Shown here piece by piece: positions 9,263 to 16,211 of a stretch of 32,794 nt of DNA. The stretch's first letter is position 1. Each line of letters opens with the position of its first letter. Made by a program: the position numbers and the translations under genes. The notes beneath the pieces were generated by a model that ran no database searches, had not been told where the DNA came from, and saw nothing but the letters and a program-made list of their open reading frames with translations. The stretch comes from an uncultured Acidaminococcus sp. (GTDB lineage: Bacteria; Bacillota; Negativicutes; Acidaminococcales; Acidaminococcaceae), in contig OMYF01000024.1 in assembly GCA_900315205.1 (NCBI GenBank), positions 1 through 32,794 on the forward strand, read 5' to 3'.

Positions 9263-10672
9263 TCAATTCCAGAAATCCACTTTGTTTTCCAAACCTATGG
9301 TCGAAGCCTTGAAAACAGGATTCTTCCCGGCTTTCTTCTGTGCGCAGTAGTCATCCAGGCACTTGATGGAACTCTTATGCATCAAAAGGATGGAAGGAAT
9401 ATTGATGATGGCCATGACGCCCATCAGAACGTCCGCAAGATTCCACACAAGGTCAAGACTCAGGACCGCGCCAACAAAAATGATCAAAGAAGCACAAATA
9501 CGGAAACGGAACATGAATTTTTTAGAGGGGATCCTTTTCAGCAGATAAATCAGCAGGTTATCTACATAATAGAAATTCCCCAGAAGTGTTGTAAAGGCAA
9601 AGAGCACCATGGATACAGTAATGAAGATGGGTCCTGCCATTCCCAAAGAAGCCTGAAGCGAAGCCTGGACATAAGGAGCACCGGCCATCTTAGGATCCGG
9701 CACGATACCGGAGCAGAGGCACATCATAGCCGTACAGGTGCAAAGCAAAAGGGTATCGATAAACACGGAGAGCATCTGCACAAGTCCCTGTTTTACAGGA
9801 TGGCTTACATCAGCAGCAGCAGCAGCGTTAGGTGCGGAACCAACGCCAGCCTCATTGGAAAACAGGCCGCGTTTAATACCATACATTAAGCATGAACCGG
9901 AAAATCCGGCAAAAATTGCATGAAAATCAAAAGCATCTGCCATGATTTTGCCAATGACACTCGGAAGCACAGAAAGATGTGTAAATGTAATATAAAGTGC
10001 TACGAGGACATAAAGGCAACCCATGACCGGTACAAGCGCAGAAGTGGCAGCCACGATACGTTTGCCGCCGCCCATAAGGCAATATCCCACAGTGACAGCA
10101 AGGATGGCCCCAAGCACAATCGGACTCGTCACAGGATCATAAAAGCTGTAAACACTGAAGGTCGACTGCAGGTTATAAGAGGCCAGCATATTGAAACCGC
10201 CTGCATACGTAAAGAGCATACTGACAGCAAATAATGTAGCCACCAGTGGACTATGGAGACCCTGCTCGATATAATAGGCAGGACCGCCGTAGCTGCCGCC
10301 GTCAGGATAGCGTTTTTTATAAATCTGGGCAAGGGTGCTTTCAATAAAAGCAGATCCTCCGCCAATAAAAGCAATGACCCACATCCAGAATACAGCTCCA
10401 TAACCACCCAGGCAAATAGCTGTTGCCACACCGACGATATTACCCGTCCCCACACGGGAAGCAGTGGACACCATAAGAGCCTGGAACGACGATACCCCGC
10501 CGGCTTTCTCCGGCTTTTCCATAACAACCCGAAGAGAATCGCCAAAGAGGCGGATCTGGACAAATTTAGTCGCCAGAGTAAAATACAGACCGCCGCCAAG
10601 CAAAATAAAAATCAGCAATTTACTGTACATAAAACTACTAATGGCATTGATGACATCATTAATAACAGCCAT
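9263..10672 (-). CDS. Sodium:alanine symporter family (AGCS) protein
   Basis: A 469-aa integral membrane protein of the AGCS family, which imports alanine or glycine with Na+. The family hallmark segments are present: GGVSSFQALMVSTASRVGTGNIVGVATA near residue 60, the acidic FIESTLAQIYKKR stretch and YGGPAYYIEQGL, followed by about ten hydrophobic helices. The tail KKAGKNPVFKASTIG...DFWN is the usual AGCS C terminus. ATG 10672 is used because GGGGAGGAA lies just upstream; the ATG at 10696 lacks a ribosome site. The transcript appears to have a ~300-nt leader and a terminator immediately after the stop, with an amino-acid racemase beyond. Confidence 0.93.
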   Translation of the reverse strand: MAVINDVINAISSFMYSKLLIFILLGGGLYFTLATKFVQIRLFGDSLRVVMEKPEKAGGVSSFQALMVSTASRVGTGNIVGVATAICLGGYGAVFWMWVIAFIGGGSAFIESTLAQIYKKRYPDGGSYGGPAYYIEQGLHSPLVATLFAVSMLFTYAGGFNMLASYNLQSTFSVYSFYDPVTSPIVLGAILAVTVGYCLMGGGKRIVAATSALVPVMGCLYVLVALYITFTHLSVLPSVIGKIMADAFDFHAIFAGFSGSCLMYGIKRGLFSNEAGVGSAPNAAAAADVSHPVKQGLVQMLSVFIDTLLLCTCTAMMCLCSGIVPDPKMAGAPYVQASLQASLGMAGPIFITVSMVLFAFTTLLGNFYYVDNLLIYLLKRIPSKKFMFRFRICASLIIFVGAVLSLDLVWNLADVLMGVMAIINIPSILLMHKSSIKCLDDYCAQKKAGKNPVFKASTIGLENKVDFWN

Positions 10673-10969
10673 GACTTGTTCCTCCCCTTGCTGCATCTTC
10701 CTGAATTGTCAGAAAAGTTCCGTGTTGTAAGCAGCACGGATTCCAGAGCAGATGGACGAAGACAAAGACAGCAAATCCCTCAGATTCTGCTCCTGTTTGG
10801 AGATTTCAATGACAAAACAGACACAATCGTACAAAAACCGTTAAAAGAATCTTTCCCGAATAACGCTCATCCATTAGTAAGACAATCAGCCAGCACAAAT
10901 AATCCGCGCAAAAAATTCCTACCCTCCTTCTTTATATTGTATTTGCTTAATGGATGAATAAATAAAACC
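10673..10969 (-). promoter_or_regulatory. Long 5' leader of the symporter gene, possibly regulatory
   Basis: If transcription starts at the promoter upstream, the untranslated leader is about 297 nt. It contains a stem GAGCAGA/TCTGCTC (10746-10752 with 10786-10792) and a 9-bp hairpin with a TAAG loop (10719-10727 with 10732-10740) followed by ACTTTTCTG in the RNA, which could act as an attenuator. Two tiny ORFs (15 and 21 codons) occur, but without convincing initiation signals. I looked for glycine-riboswitch and T-box signatures and did not find them. Confidence 0.35.
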
Positions 10970-10975
10970 CCATTA

Positions 10976-11004
10976 ATTTTATCACTAATGTATATAATGT
11001 GCAA
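10976..11004 (-). promoter_or_regulatory. Promoter of the AGCS symporter gene
   Basis: TTGCAC (-35, 10999-11004) and TAAAAT (-10, 10976-10981) on the minus strand are separated by 17 bp in an AT-rich stretch. The rest of the gap from 11005 to 11151 shows no gene. Confidence 0.6.
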
Positions 11005-11151
11005 CGAGCTTGTATAATCTATCACTCAACTGTTCAAATTCTTACTGTTTCCAGCTTGTGCGGATTTTCTCCCCCAGCAGGATCACATCTTTAACAATCA
11101 TTCTTCAACGCTCTGTTCGTATGAAGAAATGCCTTGAACCGCAGCGAATGA

Positions 11152-11334
11152 ACTGTAATCCTGCAGGAAGCCAATACGGCAGCCCAGCAAGTCCTGCCGT
11201 CCATCATGTGCCTCTCCAATACGGCCATTGCCGTCATGAAGGATTACGGCCGTCAGCTTGCCGCAGGGAAAAAGCCTGTCTTCAAGGCAAGGGACATCGG
11301 GCTGGATGACAGCCACCTCGATTACTGGAAGTAA
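11152..11334 (+). pseudogene. 3' remnant of a second AGCS Na+/alanine symporter
   Basis: An open frame of 60 codons, bounded upstream by an in-frame TGA (11149-11151), ends with a recognisable AGCS C terminus. The stretch VMKDYGRQLAAGKKPVFK is followed by an IGLDD...DYWK end. It parallels the tail of the intact neighbouring symporter (AGKNPVFKASTIG...DFWN). Only about the last 45 residues look homologous. All membrane helices and the start are gone, so this is a 5'-truncated gene, in opposite orientation to the intact paralog. The terminator downstream is still intact. It is too short to function as a transporter. Confidence 0.75.
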
Positions 11335-11398
11335 CTCAGGCCCGTAGTTTCAGCACCATTCATCTCAAACACAATCACACATATTCCCGTTCACATCC

Positions 11399-11438
11399 GG
11401 GGACTGCCGCTGCCTGCGGCGGTCCCCTTTGTCTTTTT
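11399..11438 (+). terminator. Orphan terminator of the symporter remnant
   Basis: A 12-bp stem (GGGGACTGCCGC at 11399-11410 with 11416-11427, one G-T pair, loop TGCCT) is followed by TTTGTCTTTTT. The T tract is only on the plus strand, so the terminator belongs to the truncated symporter upstream rather than to the minus-strand DUF554 gene whose stop codon overlaps the tract. Confidence 0.8.
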
Positions 11439-12171
11439 ACAAGAGCGGTACGATCACAGCCGTCCAGAGTGCCGACAGGGGCATGACAAGCGCCATGGCG
11501 GGGATCATATCGGCAATGGGGAAATTTTTCACCTGCAGCATCCGGAAGCCGGTCGCCAGCAGCAGGACCCCGCCGCAGGCCTTGAAATCGCCGATCATCT
11601 GAGGTGTGCAGAAAGGCAGGAGCGCATGGGCCAGGAAGAACAGGGCCAGGAAGATCACCAGCTGGGGCAGGGCGATGAAGCTGACGATGATGCCCAGTTC
11701 ACAGGCAAACAGCGTGGCCGTCGGCAGATCCATGATCGACTTGGCGATCAGGATGCTCTGATCCCCGGCCATGCCGGACACCATACTGCCGTAAATCCCG
11801 GTTCCGCTGGCACAGAAGAGGACAATGATGGTAATGAGCCGGCTCTCATATTCCTCCCGGGGGATCCGGCCGTCCCCGGCAGCTGCGGGAAGCCGGCGGC
11901 TGATGGCCTTTTCCAGATTCCGCGAAGCCTGCACGATCCGCTCTCCCAGGCGGATGCCCAGACCGACGATGGTCCCGGCTATGGTAGCGAACACCACCGG
12001 CGGCAGGTTTCTGATCTGGACGATGGAAACGACCCCCATCAGCATGGCACAGGCGCCAAACACGGTGTTCAGGTTTTCCTTGAAATTTTCGGACAGGCGC
12101 GGTCCCAGGAAATTTCCCGGGATCCCTCCCAGGATCACGGCGATGACATTGGTCACTACCCCGACTGGCAT
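11437..12171 (-). CDS. DUF554 family membrane protein
   Basis: A 244-aa hydrophobic protein with about seven predicted membrane segments. The opening, PVGVVTNVIAVILGGIPGNFLG, and the internal GTIVGLGIRLGERI match the DUF554 (YdfK-like) family. The family's function is unknown to me; a transport role is only a guess. The ATG is preceded by GAGGGGG. It is monocistronic, with a Fur-box-like sequence about 20 bp upstream. Confidence 0.85.
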   Translation of the reverse strand: MPVGVVTNVIAVILGGIPGNFLGPRLSENFKENLNTVFGACAMLMGVVSIVQIRNLPPVVFATIAGTIVGLGIRLGERIVQASRNLEKAISRRLPAAAGDGRIPREEYESRLITIIVLFCASGTGIYGSMVSGMAGDQSILIAKSIMDLPTATLFACELGIIVSFIALPQLVIFLALFFLAHALLPFCTPQMIGDFKACGGVLLLATGFRMLQVKNFPIADMIPAMALVMPLSALWTAVIVPLL

Positions 12172-12185
12172 AACGATTCCCCCTC

Positions 12186-12204
12186 AGAAATGATAATCAT
12201 AGTG
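12186..12204. promoter_or_regulatory. Possible Fur-type operator upstream of DUF554
   Basis: The sequence around TGATAATCAT (12191-12200) matches 13 of 19 positions of the classical Fur box. It overlaps a candidate minus-strand -10 box (TATGAT) of the DUF554 gene. The match is partial and the stretch is AT-rich, so this is tentative. Confidence 0.3.
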
Positions 12205-12283
12205 TAATTTTTTATTTTACCCGCGCAGGCCGCCCGGAGTCAACTCAGGCCGGAGGCAGCATCCTGTCCGTCCCTGCTCCGTT

Positions 12284-12297
12284 GTTGTTTTAACAAC
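12284..12297. promoter_or_regulatory. Short perfect dyad upstream of the ferredoxin operon
   Basis: GTTGTT and AACAAC flank a TT centre, about 90 bp before the ferredoxin start. It contains a TTAACAA half-site like that of Rex, but the second half-site spacing does not fit Rex. No clear promoter could be placed beside it. Confidence 0.3.
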
Positions 12298-12386
12298 ATA
12301 TTTTTCCGTCCCATTCTGCTACGATAAGGTCAGAAAGGCGAAGGAAGGAAAGCCTCCGCCATCAGGATGAAAAGGAGCTGATCGAT

Positions 12387-12575
12387 ATGAAGTATCATGT
12401 GAACGAAAACTGCATCGGCTGCACTCTCTGCACCATGACCTGTCCCGCGGTCTTCACGATGGGTCCGGACGGCAAGGCTGCCGCTGCCGAAAGCGTCCCT
12501 GCCGGCGAAGAAGCCAGTGCCCAGGCCGCACTCGAAGGCTGCCCCGTGGGCGCTATCGAAAAGGAAGACGCATGA
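12387..12575 (+). CDS. Mono-cluster [4Fe-4S] ferredoxin
   Basis: A 62-aa ferredoxin. Its cluster ligands are predicted as C9, C12, C15 (CIGCTLC) and C52 (GCPVGAI), the pattern of single-cluster ferredoxins such as that of Thermotoga maritima. C19 (TCP) is present, but the partner for the disulfide seen in the Thermotoga protein is absent. AAGGAG lies 8 nt before the ATG. It is a soluble low-potential electron carrier. The stop codon overlaps the start of the DUF488 gene (ATGA), so the two are translationally coupled. Confidence 0.93.
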   Translation: MKYHVNENCIGCTLCTMTCPAVFTMGPDGKAAAAESVPAGEEASAQAALEGCPVGAIEKEDA

Positions 12576-12946
12576 ACGCCCTGACCATCCGGCGGATCTA
12601 CGCCGCAGCCGGAGCGGACGGGGAAAGAAGGGTCCTCGTCGACAGGCTCTGGCCGCGGGGGATCCGCAAAGATGCTGTGGATGGGTGGGCCAAAGAAATC
12701 GCCCCCTCCCAGGCCCTGCACAAATGGTACAAAGAAAATCCCTCTGATTTTGCAGGCTTCCGGAGCCGCTACCGCGGGGAGCTTGAAACGAACCCGGCGG
12801 CAGGGCCCTTTGTGGCACAGGTCTCGCAGTGGCTGCAGGAAGGGCCGCTGGTCCTCCTCTATGCCCGCAGGGACGAAAAAGAAAACAATGCCGCCGTCCT
12901 CCTGGAATATCTGCAGGAAAAACTAAAAAAGGAGACCCCACGATGA
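12572..12946 (+). CDS. DUF488 family protein (YeaO-like)
   Basis: A 124-aa protein of the DUF488/YeaO family. The hallmark RVLVDRLWPRGI is followed by WAKEIAPS, then LHKWYKENP and FRSRYRGEL, and a C-terminal segment PLVLLYARRDEKENNAAVLLEYL. Biochemical function is not established to my knowledge. It overlaps both neighbours by the 4-bp ATGA arrangement (12572-12575 and 12943-12946), so it is made in fixed ratio with the ferredoxin and the Cys-rich protein. AAGGAAG precedes the start. Confidence 0.88.
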   Translation: MNALTIRRIYAAAGADGERRVLVDRLWPRGIRKDAVDGWAKEIAPSQALHKWYKENPSDFAGFRSRYRGELETNPAAGPFVAQVSQWLQEGPLVLLYARRDEKENNAAVLLEYLQEKLKKETPR

Positions 12947-13131
12947 ACGGATCAGCAGAAATCGCGCAGGACTGCCCCTGCACGCAGGACTGTCCCCGTC
13001 ACGGACACTGTGCAGCCTGCATTGCCTGCCACCGCCGGCTCGGCTGGCCCCTTGTCGCCTGCATGCAGGAACTGTGGGACCGCCATGAGGCAAAACGCAA
13101 AGCCCGGACTGTGACAGTAAAAGTGGACTGA
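12943..13131 (+). CDS. Small cysteine-rich protein, likely metal-binding
   Basis: A 62-aa protein with seven cysteines (C11, C13, C17, C23, C26, C29, C40) and three nearby histidines (H20, H22, H30), in the pattern CPCxxxCPRHGHCxxCxxCH. This looks like a small zinc- or iron-binding fold and resembles short Cys-rich proteins of anaerobes; I cannot name a characterised homologue. The start at 12943 overlaps the DUF488 stop, with GGAG about 8 nt upstream. The C-terminal third is basic (KRKAR). Confidence 0.75.
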   Translation: MNGSAEIAQDCPCTQDCPRHGHCAACIACHRRLGWPLVACMQELWDRHEAKRKARTVTVKVD

Positions 13132-13145
13132 GCACCCTGACAGGA

Positions 13146-13184
13146 AGAGCGGGGATGTGGAAATTTTCCGCATCCCCGCTCTCT
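13146..13184. terminator. Convergent terminator after the Cys-rich protein gene
   Basis: AGAGCGGGGATG (13146-13157) pairs with the complementary arm CATCCCCGCTCT (13171-13182). The stem continues inward with GGAA/TTCC, and CTTTCTG follows. It separates the ferredoxin operon from the converging epimerase gene. Confidence 0.75.
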
Positions 13185-13221
13185 TTCTGTGTCACCGCGC
13201 TCCTGCCGGGAGCCTGCCGCC

Positions 13222-14220
13222 TCAGTATCCGTAATAAGCCCGGAACCAGCGGGCAAATTTCTCCAGGCCCTTCCGGATCGGAGTCGCAGGCTTGAAACCG
13301 AAGTCCTTTTCCAGTTCGCTTGTATCCGCGTAGGTCTGGTACACGTCCCCGGGCTGCATGGGCAGGTATTCCTTGCGGGCTTCCTTCCCCAGCACGCCCT
13401 CCAGGGTCTCGATGAAGGTCATGAGTCTTTCCGGCTTGTTGTTGCCGATATTATAAAGTTTATAGGCAGCGCCCTGTCCATCCTTTACGGGTGGATGGTC
13501 CAGGAGGCTGACGATGCCCGTCACGATATCGTCCACATAAGTGAAATCCCGGTACATGTCGCCATGGTTGTAGATCATGATGGGCTCATCCTTCATGATC
13601 TTGAGGGCGAACTTGAAATAAGCCATATCCGGCCGGCCAAAAGGACCGTAAACCGTAAAGAACCGCAGGCCCGTCGCCGGGATCCCGTAGAGATGGCTGT
13701 ACGTATAAGCCATCAGTTCATCGGATTTCTTCGTCGCCGCATACAGGCTGATGGGATGATCCACAGGATCCGTCGTGGAAAAAGGCGTCTTCTGCTGGTT
13801 GCCGTACACGGAAGAGCTGGAGGCATACACCAGATGCTCCGGGTGATAGTGGCGGCACGCTTCCAGGATATTGAAGAAGCCGATGATGTTGGAATCGATA
13901 TATTCCCGCGGATGGTCGATGCTGTAGCGGACACCGGCCTGGGCCGCCAGGTTCACCACGATATCCGGCCGGAAGGTCCGGAACACGTCTTCCACAGTTT
14001 CCCCCACACTCAGGTCGCCTTCCGTAAAAGAAAAATCCGGATAGAGCTCCAGCTGTGCCAGACGGTCTCTTTTGAGCTTTACATCATAGTAGGCATTCAG
14101 ATTGTCGAGACCGTGGACCCTGCCTCCGCAGGCCAGCAGCCTCTTGGCCAGATGATATCCGATGAAGCCGGCCGCGCCGGTGATCAGGATGCGTTTCTTT
14201 GCAAGTTCCTCTGTTGTCAT
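13222..14220 (-). CDS. NAD-dependent epimerase, UDP-glucuronate 4-epimerase-like
   Basis: A 332-aa extended short-chain dehydrogenase. The Rossmann motif is GAAGFIG (15-21), the active site has SSSS around 134-137, and Y160-x3-K164 lies in SLYAATK. The segment TVYGPFGRPDMAYFKF is characteristic of UDP-glucuronate 4-epimerases that make UDP-galacturonate, which is the likely activity; other nucleotide-sugar epimerases remain possible. ATG 14220 follows AGAGGAG; an upstream extension to 14451 would overlap the nitrilase gene and a terminator and is rejected. It is the last gene of the minus-strand surface-polysaccharide region. Confidence 0.87.
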   Translation of the reverse strand: MTTEELAKKRILITGAAGFIGYHLAKRLLACGGRVHGLDNLNAYYDVKLKRDRLAQLELYPDFSFTEGDLSVGETVEDVFRTFRPDIVVNLAAQAGVRYSIDHPREYIDSNIIGFFNILEACRHYHPEHLVYASSSSVYGNQQKTPFSTTDPVDHPISLYAATKKSDELMAYTYSHLYGIPATGLRFFTVYGPFGRPDMAYFKFALKIMKDEPIMIYNHGDMYRDFTYVDDIVTGIVSLLDHPPVKDGQGAAYKLYNIGNNKPERLMTFIETLEGVLGKEARKEYLPMQPGDVYQTYADTSELEKDFGFKPATPIRKGLEKFARWFRAYYGY

Positions 14221-14311
14221 AACTTTCACATACTCCTCTTGTTCCATTCTGCTGCAGGCTGCCGGGGCTGGCAGATGCTGCAGCTTCCGCTGCCCTTCCG
14301 GCCCTGTGGCC

Positions 14312-14338
14312 AAAAAAGACCGCCCGCGGGACGGCGGC
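14312..14338 (-). terminator. Terminator downstream of the nitrilase-family gene
   Basis: On the minus strand a CCGCC...GGCGG hairpin with a GC-rich loop is followed by TCTTTTTT (A run at 14312-14317). It begins a few bases after the stop of the nitrilase-family gene, so the epimerase beyond probably has its own promoter or relies on read-through. Confidence 0.7.
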
Positions 14339-14341
14339 GGA

Positions 14342-15187
14342 TCATTTTCCTTCCGTCCTGTCTTCCAGCCGGTAAATATCGGTCCTGCGGTTTGGCAGCG
14401 TAAAAGTTTCGTGCCGCACCCGCTGCACAAGATCCAGATCGACGGGCGCATAGATGATGCCCGTTTCGCTGCCGCCTGCTTCGGCCAGGACCCGTCCCCG
14501 CGGGTCGATGATCATGGAATGGCCATAGGCTGTAAAACGGGGTTTCTTCCCCACCTGGTCAGCGGCAATGACATAGCACTCATTTTCGATGGCTCTTGCC
14601 CGCAGCAGCACTTCCCAGTGCAGCTTCCCGGTCCCTTCCGTGAAATTCGCCGGGATCACGAAGAGCTGCGCTCCAGCAAGGGCCATCAGCCGGAACATCT
14701 CTCCAAAACGGATGTCATAGCAGACGGCAAGTCCCAGCCTGCCCGTTTCTCCCGCCTGCACCGTGACGATCCGGTCCCCCGGGCAGACTTGATCCGTCTC
14801 CCGGCTGGTGACGCCGGACGGCAGGACGACATCAAAAGGATGCAGTTTGCTGTAGCTGGCAGTGCACTCTCCTTCGGGGCTGATGACAAAAGCCGTATTG
14901 AAGGGCCGCGCGCTGTCCTGTGCGTTCCGCTCATAGATGCTGCCCCCGCAAAGCCACATCCGGTGCTGCCGGGCAAGCTCCGCAAGCCTGCGGCATGTCC
15001 TGCCGCCCGGTACCGCTTCGGCCTTTGCGGCAAAATCCCGTCCCAGGTAATTCATGGTTTCCGGCAGCACGGCAAGCTTTGCCCCGTGACGGGCCGCCTC
15101 AGCGATAAGGGAAGCTGCCGTTCCAAGGTTAACAGCCACGTCCGCCCCGGTATCCATCTGAATGGCTGCTGCAAGATAAGTGGTCAT
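14342..15187 (-). CDS. Carbon-nitrogen hydrolase (nitrilase superfamily, Nit1/Nit2-like)
   Basis: A 281-aa amidase with the complete Glu-Lys-Cys catalytic triad of the nitrilase superfamily: Glu in VLPETMNY, Lys in YSKLHPFD and Cys in AVCYDIRFGE. The motif order and length match the Nit1/Nit2 branch, whose known members hydrolyse deaminated glutathione or omega-amides of 2-oxo acids, so metabolite repair is a reasonable guess. The start is ATG 15187 with AAAGGA upstream. It lies only 19 bp after a GT8 glycosyltransferase gene, an unexpected housekeeping-type gene inside an envelope operon. Confidence 0.85.
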   Translation of the reverse strand: MTTYLAAAIQMDTGADVAVNLGTAASLIAEAARHGAKLAVLPETMNYLGRDFAAKAEAVPGGRTCRRLAELARQHRMWLCGGSIYERNAQDSARPFNTAFVISPEGECTASYSKLHPFDVVLPSGVTSRETDQVCPGDRIVTVQAGETGRLGLAVCYDIRFGEMFRLMALAGAQLFVIPANFTEGTGKLHWEVLLRARAIENECYVIAADQVGKKPRFTAYGHSMIIDPRGRVLAEAGGSETGIIYAPVDLDLVQRVRHETFTLPNRRTDIYRLEDRTEGK

Positions 15188-15206
15188 CCAATGTATCCTT
15201 TCTTCC

Positions 15207-16211
15207 TCAACGGAACAGTTTGTACTGCATCTTCAGCCATGCGTACAGGGCCATCCCCTTCAGATAGTCCGCGGCACTGTCTTTTTTCCGGTATTTGGCC
15301 CACTGCTTGAAATCGTGATAGTTTTCCGGCCGCGCCACCGGCTCGATATTGGTGATCGTTTCCCAGGGTGAGATCCGGTTGTACGTGCGCCACTGCGCGT
15401 CAAAGTCCGAAAGCACCATCTGCCAGGGTTTCCTTCTCCCGGTCCAGTGGATGATGGCGCCGTCCCCCGCATCATCCTCCCCGCCGCCGAATTCATTGTA
15501 GACGGGGGGCAGGAAAAGATTGCTGCCGTCGAACACGATATTGAGGACGTCCTGGCTCTGCCCCAGGAAGCGGGATTTCGGTTCTTTCTGGAGGGAAAAT
15601 GCTTTTTCTGTGATCCGCTGCTTCTGCCATTCCGGGATATCCACGATCATGATGCCGTCATTGAAATAGCGGCCGTTCTGCAGCTTCAGATAATCTCCGC
15701 GCCGTTTGGCATCGGGCATCCGTTCCGAGACAGCGCCCATGGCATATCCCGTAAGGTCCATTTCCCATAAGGGAGCGAGGGACCGTATGACCATCGTGTC
15801 CGCGTCCAGATACAGGAAGCGGTCCGTCTCCTTTGCCAGAAGGAGCGGCATCACGGTCCTTCCGTACGTAATGCGGGAAAAACGTTCCACTTTAACATGG
15901 AAATCCTGGAATGGTTCCATCCGGAGGCGGTACAGCCGGCAGCAGCAGTGATACTGCTCCGCCAGGGTCTGTACTTTCCGGCTGTTTTCCGCACTGTACC
16001 CGTCCGTAAAGATATGGAAGACAGGACTCATGTCCCGGTTGTTTTCAAGGACCGAGACAAGGGAAGCCCCCATGATCCGGAAATAGGCATCATTGATATT
16101 GTAAGCGACGTGCCTCACAGGACGCGCATCCCCGGGCTGCCGGAAATCATACTCCTGACAGTCCTCAAGGAAGCGTTCCGGCACAAAATATCCTTCTTCA
16201 AATGTTTTCAT
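15207..16211 (-). CDS. Glycosyltransferase family 8 protein
   Basis: A 334-aa GT8-type retaining glycosyltransferase, as found in LPS outer-core synthesis (WaaI/WaaJ/LgtC relatives). The metal- and nucleotide-sugar-binding DxD motif is in RFLYLDADTMV, followed by NGRYFNDGIMIVD and the C-terminal IIHWTGRRKPWQ. ATG 16211 overlaps the stop of the heptosyltransferase-family gene (TGATG) with GGAG just upstream, so the two are coupled. An extension upstream to 16280 would lie within that gene and is rejected. Sugar and acceptor are unknown. Confidence 0.87.
   Translation of the reverse strand: MKTFEEGYFVPERFLEDCQEYDFRQPGDARPVRHVAYNINDAYFRIMGASLVSVLENNRDMSPVFHIFTDGYSAENSRKVQTLAEQYHCCCRLYRLRMEPFQDFHVKVERFSRITYGRTVMPLLLAKETDRFLYLDADTMVIRSLAPLWEMDLTGYAMGAVSERMPDAKRRGDYLKLQNGRYFNDGIMIVDIPEWQKQRITEKAFSLQKEPKSRFLGQSQDVLNIVFDGSNLFLPPVYNEFGGGEDDAGDGAIIHWTGRRKPWQMVLSDFDAQWRTYNRISPWETITNIEPVARPENYHDFKQWAKYRKKDSAADYLKGMALYAWLKMQYKLFR

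Noticed and set aside
10673..10969. Glycine riboswitch or T-box in the symporter leader
   Set aside because: Neither the glycine aptamer core nor the T-box consensus could be found; only generic stems are present.
12281..12297. Rex operator upstream of ferredoxin
   Set aside because: Only one TTAACAA half-site is present; the partner at Rex spacing does not match, so it is recorded only as a dyad.
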